DNA of 64,000 nt from Ehretia macrophylla (taxonomy: Eukaryota; Streptophyta; Magnoliopsida; Boraginales; Ehretiaceae). The stretch is from positions 21,540,139 to 21,604,138 of the forward strand of contig CM075769.1 in assembly GCA_037974665.1 (NCBI GenBank). The letters run 5' to 3'. Both the position numbers and the translations under genes were made by a program. The notes below the pieces were generated by a model. It did no database searches. It was not told the DNA's origin and saw only the letters and a list, made by a program, of their open reading frames with translations. This document shows positions 33,604-45,397 of the stretch, in pieces; the first letter of the stretch is position 1, and every line of letters begins with the position of its first letter.

Positions 33604-34218
33604 GAGGTGCTGAGGTAGATCCGTAGCTTGTAGTTGTTGAGGGAGCGGATGAGGAGGTGCAGATTGAGGAGTTGCCTTGATTGCTTAAGTTTGCTTGAGG
33701 TTAGAGTGTGCTTGTTGATATGTGAAGACTTTGCTTGTTTTATGTTATGTTCTATTTTATACCTACGGGCTTGTATATATATTTGGTGTGTTGAAGGATT
33801 GTAATAGCTAGGCTAATGTATAGTTTGTATGGTAGTGGACTGTAATAACTCATAACTCCGCTTCTTGTTTTGTTGCATGCTTGGGTGTTAATGTAGTGGA
33901 TGGTTGGTTAGCTTTAAACTATAAGAATGCTTATATGATAATGTTAGAGTGGTAAGACAAGTAGATTAAAAAGAATGGATTTTTAATGGCTTAAACCTTG
34001 CATGCTTGTATGTTTATTGTGACTTGTTTCGCTTAAGGCTCGGATGGCCTTGAAGTTGGGAAATAGTTGGAGTTGGAGTTGTCAAAGTTTTAGTCTTGTA
34101 TTTGTGGTTTTATTTGATGTTTGCAGGTAACTAGAATGTCCATGGTACAGAGGAAACTATGTCCGTTTGTCGGGTCCGGACTTAACCTTTCAGCGTGGGG
34201 TTAGGTCGGGGTGTGACA

Positions 34219-34593
34219 TTTAGGTGGTATCAGACCTTATAGAATGCATGAGCCAGGATAGATTTCTCGGTCTGTGGGGTAAAGGTCTATTATGTGAAAG
34301 TGTAATTGCGTGAATAAGTGTTTCTGTGATTGAATAAATGGAAGATTGATTTAGTAAAGAACATGCTAACATGAAAGTGAGAATGTGAAATGTCTTTTAA
34401 GAGTCATTGTATGAAAGTGAAAAGTTTAGAATGGAAAGTTTGATTAAGTGTCTTACTTGTATCTTTTGTATATAAAGTGTTTGTATGATCTTATATGTGA
34501 TTTTATGGGAACTTATTTGAGATTATCCTTATGTGACTTATTTATGGACTACGTAAATGCTTGTCATAATACTTTGCATTCTAGTTATCCGAG
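34219..34593 (+). other. Untranslated leader of C, with PBS
   Basis: The PBS TGGTATCAGACC (34225-34236) has one mismatch to the tRNA-iMet complement. No gene is seen before the gag ATG at 34594. Confidence 0.85.
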
Positions 34594-36217
34594 ATGGGGC
34601 CTCGTCGTCAGACTAGGAATCAGAATGTCGGGGAGGAGGAAGTAGATCAGCAGACGATTAATGCTCGGTTAACTACTACAATTGGTCAGATTGCACAGGT
34701 ATTGCAGAGACAGGGATGTAATGTACCTATAGGTATTCCCAGTCAGGGCCGAGGTGGAGCTGAGGGTGGTAGCGATAACTATCTTGAGAAATTCCTTCAC
34801 CATGGGTCGTCTAGTTTCTTTAGGGAGCTTGATGACATGTTGGCCGAGAGATGGTTGAACAAGGTTGAGAAAATTCTTATTGGCCTCAAGTACACTGATG
34901 CGAGGAAGGTTTCTTGTGCTGAATTTCTGCTCGAGGGGGATGCCGAACAAGGGTGGCATACTATGAAATCTAGGTGGGAAGCTGAAGCAACACTATGGAC
35001 TTGGGCTGAATTTGTAAGAGAGTTTCGAGAGAAATATATCACAGAGCCAACTATAGAGAGATGGGAGAAAGGGTTTATTTCTCTGATACAGGGTAGTATG
35101 ACGGTTGATCAATATGATGTTGCTTTTACCCGTTTATCCTGTTATGTACCAGCTTTAGTACAGCCAGAGAGCAAGAGGATTCAGAGGTTTATTATGGGGC
35201 TTAGGCCCAATATTTCATCAAGTTTGTCTACTCAGGATTATCCCTCTTATGCAGCAGCAGTTAGGGTGGCTGCAAGATATGAGAAACGGAAGGTAGATCT
35301 GTTTTGGGGAGCCGATTCAGCCCAGTAAATGACCTCATCAGACACAGAGTCAGGGATATCAGAGGCAGACTCACTTAGCTAGTCAGAGCCAGCAGTCGAG
35401 GCAGACTGAGAGTTATATCGGACCTACTCAAACTTAGCCACGACCTGTACAGAGTCAGAATCAGGGACAACCTCGTTCAGTGGTAGCACAGTCTCAGCAG
35501 GGTAGTTCAGCTACCTCTACTTACAGAGCTTCTACGGGAGGCACTGTTGCAAAACGTCACCAGCAGTGTAGTTTTTGTCAGCGCCAGGGCCATACGGAGG
35601 AAAATTGTTGGAAGAAATTGAACAGGTGCATAGGATGTGGTAGTGACCAGCACAGGGTCAAGGATTGTTTGACATTCAAGAATACCAGGGGTCAGACATC
35701 TGGTCAGGGCACTCAAACCAGGGCACACCAGCTGCAGCACCAGTACCTCGGGGGCAGGCCCGAGTATTTGCTTTGGATGCGGAGGAGCTTTCAGATACGA
35801 CTGCGGTGGTAGAAGGTACTTTTCTTCTTAATGATCAGTCGGTTAAAGTTTTAATTGACTCCAGGGCTACACATTCATTTATCACACCTATTTGTGCACA
35901 GAATGCTAAACTGAACCATGATAAATTGTTGCATAAGATTGTGGTTTACACCTATGGGTCTGAAATTTGTTACTGAGTCTATTTGTAAAGCATATAATAT
36001 TTGAATTGAGGGACGCGTGTTTCCTGCTGATTTGATTATTCTACCTTTCCGCGACTTTGAAATTCTATTGGGGATGGATTGGTTGGGAAGATACTATGCA
36101 CAACTTGATTGTAGAAAGAAAATTGTGAAACTAGAAATGCCCGACCAGCCTGTAATTGAAATAGTTGGAAGTAAGAAATCAACTGGAACCCCTATAATTT
36201 CTTCTATTAAAGCATAA
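34594..36217 (+). pseudogene. gag: C gag and aspartic protease, frameshifted
   Basis: The frame starts MGPRRQTRNQNVGEEE, the same start as E (MGPHRRTENQNVD). The capsid-like core (FLHHGSSSFF, LLEGDAEQGWHTM, YDVAFTRLSCY) is open to 35328. A frameshift follows. The zinc knuckles CSFCQRQGH and CIGCGSDQH appear in another frame (35480-35812), and a second shift leads to the protease frame (35665-35976). The protease motif reads DSRATHSF: the invariant Gly of DSG is Arg, which should abolish activity. A third shift precedes the stretch ending in TAA at 36215-36217. Confidence 0.88.
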
Positions 36218-36220
36218 AAA

Positions 36221-38096
36221 ATGTTGGGTAAAGATTGTGAGGCTTATCTTGCTTATCTAATTAATAAACCTGGGGACAAATTGAAACTAAATGAGGTGTC
36301 GATAGTGAAAGAGTTTCCGGGAGTATTTCTTGAAGAGTTACCTGGCTTGCCACCTGATAGAGAGATAGAGTTTGTGATTGACTTATTGCCGAGGACTACA
36401 CCTATCTCTAGGACTACATATAGGATGGCTCCACCTAAATTGCAAGAATTGAAAGTTCAGTTGCAGGGTTTGTTTAAGAAGGGATTCATTCAACCGAGTT
36501 CTTCACCTTGGGGTGCACCAATCTTATTTGTTAAGAAGAAATACGGATCTCTTCGCTTGTGTATTGATTATCGGGGTCTCAATTAGGTGATTATTAAAAA
36601 CACGTATCCGTTGCCTTTAATTGAGGAGTTATTTGATCAGTTGTAGGGTGCCAAGGTATATTCTAAATTTGATTTGAGGTAGGGTAATTATCAGTTGAGG
36701 ATTAAAAAGGATGATGTACCTAAAACTACTTTCAGAACTAGATATGGTCACTATGAGTTTGTTGTTCTGCCGTTTGGTTTGACTAATGCTCCCGCCACAT
36801 TTATGGATTTAATGCAGAGAGTATTTCGACCGTATCTGGACCAGTTTGTAGTTATTTTTGTTGATGATATTATGGTATATTCTAAATCAGAGGCTGAGCA
36901 CGAACAACATTTGAGGATTGTATTATAGACTCTGAAGGAGCATAAACTATTTGCGAAATTCAACAAATGTGAATTCTGGTTGAAACAAGTTACTTTTCTG
37001 GGTCAAATAATCTCGCAGGATGGTATTTCTATTGATCAGGTAAAGATTGCGGTTGTATTGTCATGGAAATAGCTTGAGACTGTTACCGAGATTCGTAGTT
37101 TTCTGGGTTTAGCAGGTTATTATAGAAGATTTGTCAATGATTTTTCTATAATTGCTGGACCTTTGACTCAACTTACTCAAAAGAAGACTGTATTTGATTG
37201 GAATGAGAAATGTGAGGCTAGCTTCCAAGAACTGAAGAAAAGGTTAACTACTGCTCCTACTCTTGCTTTGTCTAAAGCTACTGATAATCTGGTGATCTAC
37301 AGTGATGCTTCAAAGGAGGGTTTAGGCTGTGTGTTGATGCAGAATGGAAAAGTCATTGCATATGTCTCAAGGAAATTGAAACCCTATGAACTCAACTATC
37401 CTACGCACGATCTTGAGCTTGCATCTATCATCTTTGCACTAAAGAAATGGCGTCATTATCTCTGGGGTAACAAATTTGAAAATTTCACGGATCACAAAAG
37501 TCTAAACTATTGATTTTCCCAGAAAGAGTTGAATATAAGACAGAGGCGTTGGTTGAAATTGCTTGAGGATTATAACTGCAGTATTAATTATCTACCAGGT
37601 AAGGCCAATATTGTTGCTGATGCTTTGAGTCGAAAGGCTACAGTTGCTACTTTGATTATCAAGAATTGGGAGTTCATGGAGGAACTATGTTTGTGGAAAC
37701 CAAAGACTTCAAATTCAGGCATTCAATTTGCAAGTCTACAAATCCAATCTTTGTTGTTATCCAGGATTAAAGAAGCTCAACAGACTGACCCTCAATTGTT
37801 GAAAATCTTAGAAAAGTCAAAAGGGGGAGAGTCGGACTTTAAACTTCATGATGATGGCATTCTCAAATTCAAGGGCAGAATATGTATTCCAAATGAGCCG
37901 GCATTAAAGAAAGAAATACTTGCAGAGGCACACAGTTCAAAGTACACTATCCATCTAGGTAGTACAAAGATGTACAGAGATTTGAAACAGAGCTTCTGGT
38001 GGAATAACATGAAAAGAGAGATTGCTGATTATGTAGCTAGATGCTTGACCTGCCAGAAAGTTAAGGCTGAGCATCAGAGACCTGCAGGGTTATTAC
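36221..38096 (+). pseudogene. pol: C pol: RT, RNase H and N-terminal integrase
   Basis: The frame restarts with ATG ([10 protein letters not shown]) three bases after the TAA, exactly as in K. It holds RT ([18 protein letters not shown]), RNase H ([11 protein letters not shown]) and the integrase zinc finger (CLTCQ), then joins D's LTR after the residues EHQRPAGLL. Stops interrupt it near 36584, 36644, 36680, 36926, 37070 and 37511, all without a frameshift. No catalytic integrase core remains in the window. Confidence 0.9.
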
Positions 38097-40519
38097 TGTC
38101 ACAACCCAACTCGACCCCACTTACAATCAGTCAGGAAGCAACAGAATTTCGGCAGTATAATGACAGTAACACGGGCATTAAGGCTTTAATCCAACCCCTT
38201 AGTAACTCATACAACCAACTCTAAAGATCAACAATAACTCTCCAACCAATTCAACAACATACAAAAAAACTAATTCCATACATTAAACAACCATTCATCA
38301 ACTCATCCATAAATTATACGCCTCCGTTCCAACATCAACCATAAGCCAAACCATACACATGCATAATATATATTAAGCTAGTTCAACAACCTCTTCAAGT
38401 TTCAAAAGTAAGACAACTAAGCCAACATAATACTTTCACAATCCTTAGATCATCTGTTACATTACAACTTCAAAGTAAACACAACCCAACTAGCTCATAT
38501 ATATAAAATATAGCAAAAAGAGAACTACAGCTCAGACATCATGGATAAGACTTTGGCACATAAGACTCGTCCACGTAAGGCACATTCTCAGCTTCCTGAG
38601 GCACGTACCCGCAATCTGGTTCAGTAACACCTGATTGTAGAAAACGAATGAGAGTGAACTTATATAAAACAAAGCCACAGTGAGGAATTTGATAGATCTT
38701 TAGAAAACATTTACTTTACTCTTTGGGAAATCATTTTATGATCAATATTAACAACAACTTCACTAACACCAACATTTCAGTTCAACCACATAAATAACCA
38801 TTCAAATGTGAAAGGATACACTAGTTGGTGTAGCTCTATACGCAATCACGAACTCAACCATCTTCTTATAACTCCCATAATACATAACTGAGGTACCTTA
38901 TCTAGCCCTTCCCTCCATGGCATCTCTACCCATGCGAGCTGGGGGTAGTTATGATAGTCATGTCGTTATCAACCTGACAGCCCAACGCTGCCCGAGAGGT
39001 GACACACACTACCAAGACTCATGACAATAATCATCAACATCTCATATTCTGGAAAGACAACAAAGTAAGTTATCCTCTAGGTCATCATCAACCATCAATC
39101 AGTTAATAACATCCCCATCAACATAACATCAATTAAACAACTAAAACAACTAAGTTAGATGACAAAGTAGGCCAACCAACTCAACATGCATTTAACATAC
39201 ATTCAAACTCGAACCAAATCAACAACATTCCAAGAATCAACTACCCAAACACTACCCAAACAACCAAAGGCAACATTCAACATTTCAAAGAAAGACTACA
39301 CAAACTTCTAAAGTTCATAACTTACATTCTATTAATCCAATAATCCCCAAACCACTTCCTATCACTCCACCACACATGCAACTACATTAGCCCCATCGAA
39401 AACTAACCAAATGCCATCCAAATCAAGCCCAACAACCCTAATTTTGCAATGCACCAAGGCTGAATTTTCTGGACTTTTGCAACAACATTTCAATCAAAAA
39501 TTTGGCATTACAACATTACTACCCCGCAATTAACAAACTTTTAGAAGTAACAATCAATCAATTTCAACCACAACAACAACAATTATTCAACATTGAACCT
39601 AAAATCCAATTTTAATACCCGAAAAATAGAAATACATGCTACTGCCGTTCAAAACTTATCTAAACGCACATAAACAATCCTTGGCATCTACTGAGCAATA
39701 ATCTAATGACAATTTAACATTTCATTGGATAAAAATGCAATTATATGAAATTGACATAATATAGCATTTTGAGATCTAGAATTTTTCTCTCACCTTTGAT
39801 CCAAAACAAAGCTAGGAATGCGTGCAATAGGTACCCAACAAGCAGAATCTAGCTCAGTTTGAAAAGCTTCGTACAAAAACTAAGTTTTCTAAGAGAAATT
39901 TGCTTTGAAAACCTTTGAAATTTTCTCTCCTTTTCTCCCTTCAAACTCTCGGCTATGTGTGTGTGTTTGTGTTGTGTTTGCTTTGTTTTTAATGTGTGTT
40001 GGTGATAATATAGTATAAGTCAACAAAATATGAAAAGTCAAAGTTGGTTTTTCTAGTCTTTTAATTGGCATTTTAAGACTATTTTGCTCATATTTATGCA
40101 TTTAACACTTGGACTATTCTAAGTAGGTTATTTTTAGTTGACAACAATTTTCATATGCATATATTTACACCCAACTCTAGTAAAAGCTTGATTTTTGCAA
40201 AAGAAGGTGTAAAAACCTTTAAAATTCCTAATCCAACTTAAAATTCAGTTTAATCAAACACGGGTCTATTAATATCTGAGTACTAGGTTTTCAAACATAA
40301 AAAAGCCCATGTAAAAATTTTATCAGACGTGCGTTCAAAACTCTATTAACAAAAACCGACGATAAAATTTTCGATGTCGATATTGATGAAAATTTCATGA
40401 ATGCTCACATAGCATGTAATAGGAATATAAATCATTAAATCAGCGCATTCTTACTTATACAGCACATAAACAAGTCAAAACACGCAATTCTATGCAAAGA
40501 TAGAATCTAGGGTTTCACA
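38097..40519 (-). mobile_element. 3' LTR of D
   Basis: This 2,423-bp LTR runs, on the minus strand, TGTGAAACCCTAG to GAGTTGGGTTGTGACA. It matches H and B throughout. Minus-strand donor AAAG|GTGAGAG starts at 39793. A degenerate hairpin lies near 39052-39074. Confidence 0.9.
38631..39793 (-). other. Predicted LTR leader intron of D
   Basis: Donor AAAG|GTGAGAG starts at 39793; acceptor CTACAATCAG|GTGTTACTGA ends at 38631. The bases after the acceptor match those of B. The pyrimidine tract is weaker than in B. Length 1,163 nt. Confidence 0.35.
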
Positions 40520-43500
40520 TTCTCCCCCCCTCCCCTTAAAGAAATTTCATCCTCAAAATTCTTACTTGTAGTACGGAACAGATCTAGATACTGCTGCTGA
40601 ATCTGATTTCTCATTTCCCAAGTAGCTTCCTCAATTCCGTGATGCTTCCACAATACCTTGACCAACGAAATCTTCTTCGACCTCAATTCCTGTTCCATCT
40701 AATCTAGAATACAAATCGGCCGCTCATCATAAGTCAGATTTTCATGAAGCTGTAACGGCTCTGGCTCTAGAATATGAGAAGGATTCGGATTATACTTTCG
40801 CAAATTAGACACGTGAAAGACATCGTGAACATTAGAGAAGTTCTCTGGTAAAGCCAACCGATACGCTAACTTGTCAACCTTGCCGGTAATCTCAAACGGC
40901 CCTGCAAACCTCGAACTCAGCTTACCACCTTTACCATAGTGAGAAAACCCCTTACGAGAAGACAATTTCAAGAAAACTCGATCCCCGACAGCAAACTCCA
41001 AATCCCGACGGTGCTTACCAACGTAACTCTTGTATCTGCTCTGTGCTATCAGCATTCTCCGCTTGATCAACTGAACATTCTCAATCTTCTCTAGAAGCTC
41101 TGGAATTATAGTCGAATCAATAGCCTTCACCTCTCCTACTTCATCCCAATACAAAGGTGATCGACACTTACAGCCGTAGAGAGTTGCAAAAGGTGCCATC
41201 CCAATAGTTGCTTGATAACTATTGTTATAGGAAAACTCGACAAGTGGTAGATGTTTTTCCCAATTCTTCCCGAAGTCCAAAACACAAGCCCTGAGCATAT
41301 CCTCCAAAATCTGAATAGTCCTCTCAGACTAACCGTCTGTCTGCGGATGATATGCTATACTGAAATTCAACTGAGTACCCAAAGTTTCCTAGAGTTTATC
41401 CCAAAGTTGAGAAGTAAACTGAGGATCTCGATCAGAGACAATACTAGATAGAATTCCGTGAAGTTTAACAATCTGATCCAAATAAAGATCTGCCAACTTT
41501 GCAACTTCATCTCCCGTCCTCATCAGAATAAAATGAGCTATCTTCGTCAAACGGTCCACAACAACCCAAATCGCATCGTTGCTTCTCGGTGTTCTATACA
41601 AACTAGTGACGAAGTCCATCGTAATTTGCTCCCATTTCCACTTTGGTATTGCCAACGGCTGAAGTAGCCCTGTGGGTCGCTAATGTTCGGCCTTCACCCG
41701 CTGACAAGTCAAACATCTAGATACAAATTAAGCAACCGACCTTTTCATGTTATTCCACCAGTAATGTTGTTTCAAGTCCCGATACATTTGGTTTCCACCG
41801 GGATGAATGGTGTACTTAGAATTATGAGCCTCCTCAAGAATACCTCTCCTCAAATCCGGTTCATCGGGAATATAAACCTTGTTCTAAAACCGAAGAATAC
41901 CATCCTCATGTAATTTTAAGTCAGACTGACCATCCGTGATCTGATCCTTGATCTTCTGAAGTTTCACATCAAGTTGCTGAGCTTCTCCAATTTGAGATAG
42001 TAATAAAGGTTGAATACGGAGATGTGAACATATCACCCCAACCTGAGTCAATTCCGGTCTCCAATAACTGACTTCCTCAAGAACCTCCCACTTTTTAACA
42101 GCCAATCAAGCAACACTTACCTTACGGCTAAGAGCATCTGCTACAACATTTGTCTTTCCAGGTAGATAATTGATAGAACAATTATAATCTCTGAGAAGTT
42201 TCATCCACCTTCGTTGTCGCATATTCAACTTCTTTTGTGAGAACAAGTACTTCAGACTTTTATGATCAATGAAAATCTCGAACTTACTGCCCCACAGATA
42301 ATGATGCCACTTTTTCAGTGCGAAAACAACTGTTGCCAACTCAAGATCATGAGTCGGATAGTTTACCTCATACGGTTTCAACTTTCTAGAAGCATAGGCA
42401 ATAACCTGACCATTATGCATAAGTACGCAACCCAAGCCCTCATTTGATGCATCTCTACAAATGACTATATTATTAGTTCCCTCTGGCACCGCAAGGACTA
42501 GAGCGGTAGTCAATCTTTTCTTCAGCTCCTGAAACCTACTCTCACATTTCTCATCCCAAGTAAAGCTGGTTCATTTCTGAGTTAACTTAGAAAGTGGCCC
42601 TGCAATCTTAGAAAAGTCCTTCATAAACCTGCGGTAATAACCCACCAAACCAAGGAAGTTGCGAACCTTCGAAACATTCTCCGATCATTTCCATGACATC
42701 ACCACTTCAATCTTAGTGGGATCTACTGATATACCATTCTGTGTAATCACGTGGCCAAAAAAAGATATTCGTTGTAGCCAAAATTCACATTTACTGAACT
42801 TCACAAACAATTAATGCTCCTGAAGCTTTTGTAGGACAAGTCGTAGATGTTGCTCGTGCTCCGATTCAGTCTTAGAGTAAACCAAGATATCATCAATAAA
42901 GATTACTACGGACGGGTCCAAGTATGGTTGGAAGACTCGATGCATAAGATCTATGAATGCTGCCGGTGTGTTAGTCAGTCCAAAGGGCATAACTACAAAT
43001 TCATAATTCTCGTACCGAGTCCTGAAAGCAGACTTTGGAACATCCTCCGTATGAATCTGAAGCTGATAATATCCCTACCTCAAGTCAAACTTAGAGTAGA
43101 CTTTGGCTCCCTGAAGTTGATCAAACAACTCATCAATCAATGGCAAATGATACTTGTTCTTGATGGCCACCTGATTCAAACCACAATAATCAATACATAA
43201 TCTCAAGGTACCATCCTTCGTCTTCACAAACAAAACGGGTGCTCCCCATGGTGAAGAACTCTGCTGAATGAAACCTTTCTCTAATAACTCCTACAACTGA
43301 ATTTTCAGCTCTTTAAGCTCAACTGGTGCCATCCGATACACTGATTTAGAAATAGGTTGAGTACCAGGAATTAGATTAATCACAAACTCAATATCTCTCT
43401 CTGGCGGCAACCTTGGCAACTCCTCTAGAAATACATTGGGATATTCCCGAATTATCGAAACTTCCTCCAGTTTTAGCTTATCAGATGGCTTGTTGATTAA

Positions 43501-43679
43501 ATAGGCTAGATACCCTGAACACCCCTTACTCACCAACTTAATAGCTTTAGTTGATAAGATAATGAAACTCGTCTTAGCATCCCGATTCCCTGCCACCTTA
43601 ACCACTAGCTGTTCTAGCAACCGAAATTGTACTACCTTTATTCTACAGTTTAATTGTGTATCATACTTAGAAAGCTAGT
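40507..43679 (-). pseudogene. pol: D pol: RT, RNase H, integrase, chromodomain-like tail
   Basis: A single frame from about 43679 down to 40507 carries RT ([19 protein letters not shown]), RNase H ([23 protein letters not shown]), the integrase finger (CLTCQ), the catalytic core (TMDFV, IVSDRDPQF, SERTIQILE) and a tail with SLVKVLWKHHGIEEATWE that resembles a chromodomain. About a dozen in-frame stops break it (for example at 42106, 41656 and 40699). RNase H has CRDAS where K, E and C have YSDAS; the first catalytic Asp is kept. The frame runs through the polypurine tract and ends four codons inside the 3' LTR. Confidence 0.9.
40520..40540 (-). other. Polypurine tract of D
   Basis: Minus strand AAGGGGAGGGGGGGAGAA adjoins the 3' LTR. 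Confidence 0.85.
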
Positions 43680-45248
43680 CTATTCCCAAGATAACATCAT
43701 ACCCCTGGATAGAAAATAAGATAAGGTCCGAAGGAAAATCCTGACCCTTAACATGTATTTTATAGTCTTACATACTAAGCCAGTCACATATTTATCAGTC
43801 AAAGAAGTACTAATCTCAACCACATAAGGCAATCTTTCAAGTTGCATATTAACACACTGCACAAAGGTTGGTGTAATGAAAGAATGCGTAGCACCAGAAT
43901 CAATCAATACTTTAACAAGTTGATCAAGTATAAGGAAGTTACCTTCCACAACTGCCGTTGCCTTAGGTATCTCCTCCAAGTCTATTGCGTAGGGTCGAGC
44001 CTGAACCTACTGCTGCTGAGGTGTACTGCCTGCAGGTCTACCCTGAAAATGCTGAACTGCTGGCTGACCCCCAGAACCCTGATATCTGGGACAATCTCAC
44101 TCTCTGTGTTGGTTGTTGCCGTAACCCAAACATATCTCTGCCTTCACCCAACAGTCAGCCTCCAAATGGCCCTTACGTTTACAATAAGTACAGTGTGGTG
44201 ACAGAGCACTAACGCTGCCTCCCAAAGAAGTAGAAGCTGAATATGTAGTTGAACCAACCTGCTGCTGAGGTTTTGTAACACTAGGCCTGTACTGACCCTG
44301 AGACTAGGCCAGCCTATACTGTGATGGTGCCTGATAAGATCCCTGCTGAAATTGGGGCCTAAAGAAACCCTGTTGCGCTTGAGGTCTAAAAAAACCCTGC
44401 TGACCCGGTGGCCGATAAATACTCTGCTGCACCAAAGGCCTATACACAACTTGTTGACCCTGCGGCTGATACGACCTCTTATTGGCCTTACTATAGCTAA
44501 TCTGCTTCCCTTTCCTCTTCTCAAACCTAGAAGCCGCATCAAAGGCCTCGGAAAACTCATCATACTGAATCAAGGCCATTGCATCTTGAATCTCTGGCCT
44601 GAGACCCAAAACGAACCTCTGAGTCTTATGTTCCTAATCTGATACAAACTCTGGTGCATACCAGGACAGCCTAGTAAAATTGGCCTCGTACTGGGCCACT
44701 GTAGAATCTCCCTGAACCAAAGATGTGAACTCCGCCTCCCTACGTTCACGCGTAATCCTGGGAATATACTTGGCCCGAAATGCCCTAAGAAAAGTATCCA
44801 AGACATAAGGAGTACTCCGTGCTTCCCAATCAGATCTCACGGTACACCACCACTCTTCAGCCTCGTCATCAAACAGATACACCGCAAATGTGACTTTCAT
44901 TTCATCCATATAATCTAGGGGATCAAAGATTTTCTCAATTTTCCTGATCCAAGCTCCGTCTTTCTGATCGTCAAGCTCACCCTAAAACCTCGGTGGATAA
45001 TATTCCAAAAATTCTTTCAATAAACTACACCCTTAATAACCCCTCGGTGCATTCTGCATCTGTACCTGAACATTCTGTACTTGAGCAGCCTGTCCTGCTA
45101 AAATCTGTGCCTGACTTGCTATGACCTCCATCATCCGGTCCATAGCGGCTGCAATATGATCGTAACCCTGATCTCAGCCTAATGCCGCCTGACCCGGTGC
45201 CTCATTATCACCTAGAGGCCTACCCCGTGTTCTCGATCGCCTAACCAT
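43680..45248 (-). pseudogene. gag: D gag and aspartic protease
   Basis: ATG at 45248 (MVRRSRTRG) begins a frame that stays open in register to 43680, apart from stops. Core motifs are LFDDEAEEWW and YEANFTRLSWY. A run of about ten-residue repeats of the form QQGFFRPQ / QQSIYRPPG (44313-44477) precedes the zinc knuckles. The first knuckle, CTYCKRKGHLEADC, is intact; the second has lost its second Cys (CLGYGNNQH). Protease DSGATHSF is intact. A one-base shift near 43770 puts the end of the protease out of frame with pol. Confidence 0.88.
44313..44477 (-). repeat. Q-Q-x-x-Y/F-R-P repeats in D gag
   Basis: Five to six imperfect repeats of about ten residues rich in Gln, Arg, Pro and aromatics, between the capsid-like core and the zinc knuckle. 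K and E have an S/Q-rich linker here instead. Confidence 0.7.
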
Positions 45249-45397
45249 TCTACTTTCAAAGAGTTAGCACAGGTTATAACACATAGATATGTTATAGACA
45301 ATTAATAACACAGAGGCAACCAAACTCACGTAAGGCACTTAAGTCACATAAATATTAGTCACATTAACACGTAAACAAGTTAAGCACATAACAACAT

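Larger units (their letters stand above)
31729..34218 (+). mobile_element. 5' LTR of C
   Basis: This 2,490-bp LTR runs TGTGACGCCCGAG to GGTCGGGGTGTGACA. Its features in order are a TATA-like CTATATACTT near 32087-32095, the donor-like ATTTG|GTGAGGG (32281/32282), AAACGGTTG near 32438, the hairpin core CAAC-CTACTTT-GTTG (33107-33121), the GC-rich core module (about 33175-33400) and the acceptor CGCTAACATATTTCAG ending 33603. Confidence 0.92.
31729..38096 (+). mobile_element. Element C: Ty3/gypsy (Tekay/Del-type), cut by D
   Basis: C has a 5' LTR (31729-34218), PBS, leader, gag, protease, RT, RNase H and the start of integrase, then D is inserted. Its 3' part lies beyond the window. LTR termini and protein similarity group it with K and E. 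It inserted into B's gag. Confidence 0.9.

Noticed and set aside
40507..45248. An envelope-like gene after integrase in any element
   Set aside because: In K, D and E the integrase and its tail reach the polypurine tract directly, leaving no room for another gene.
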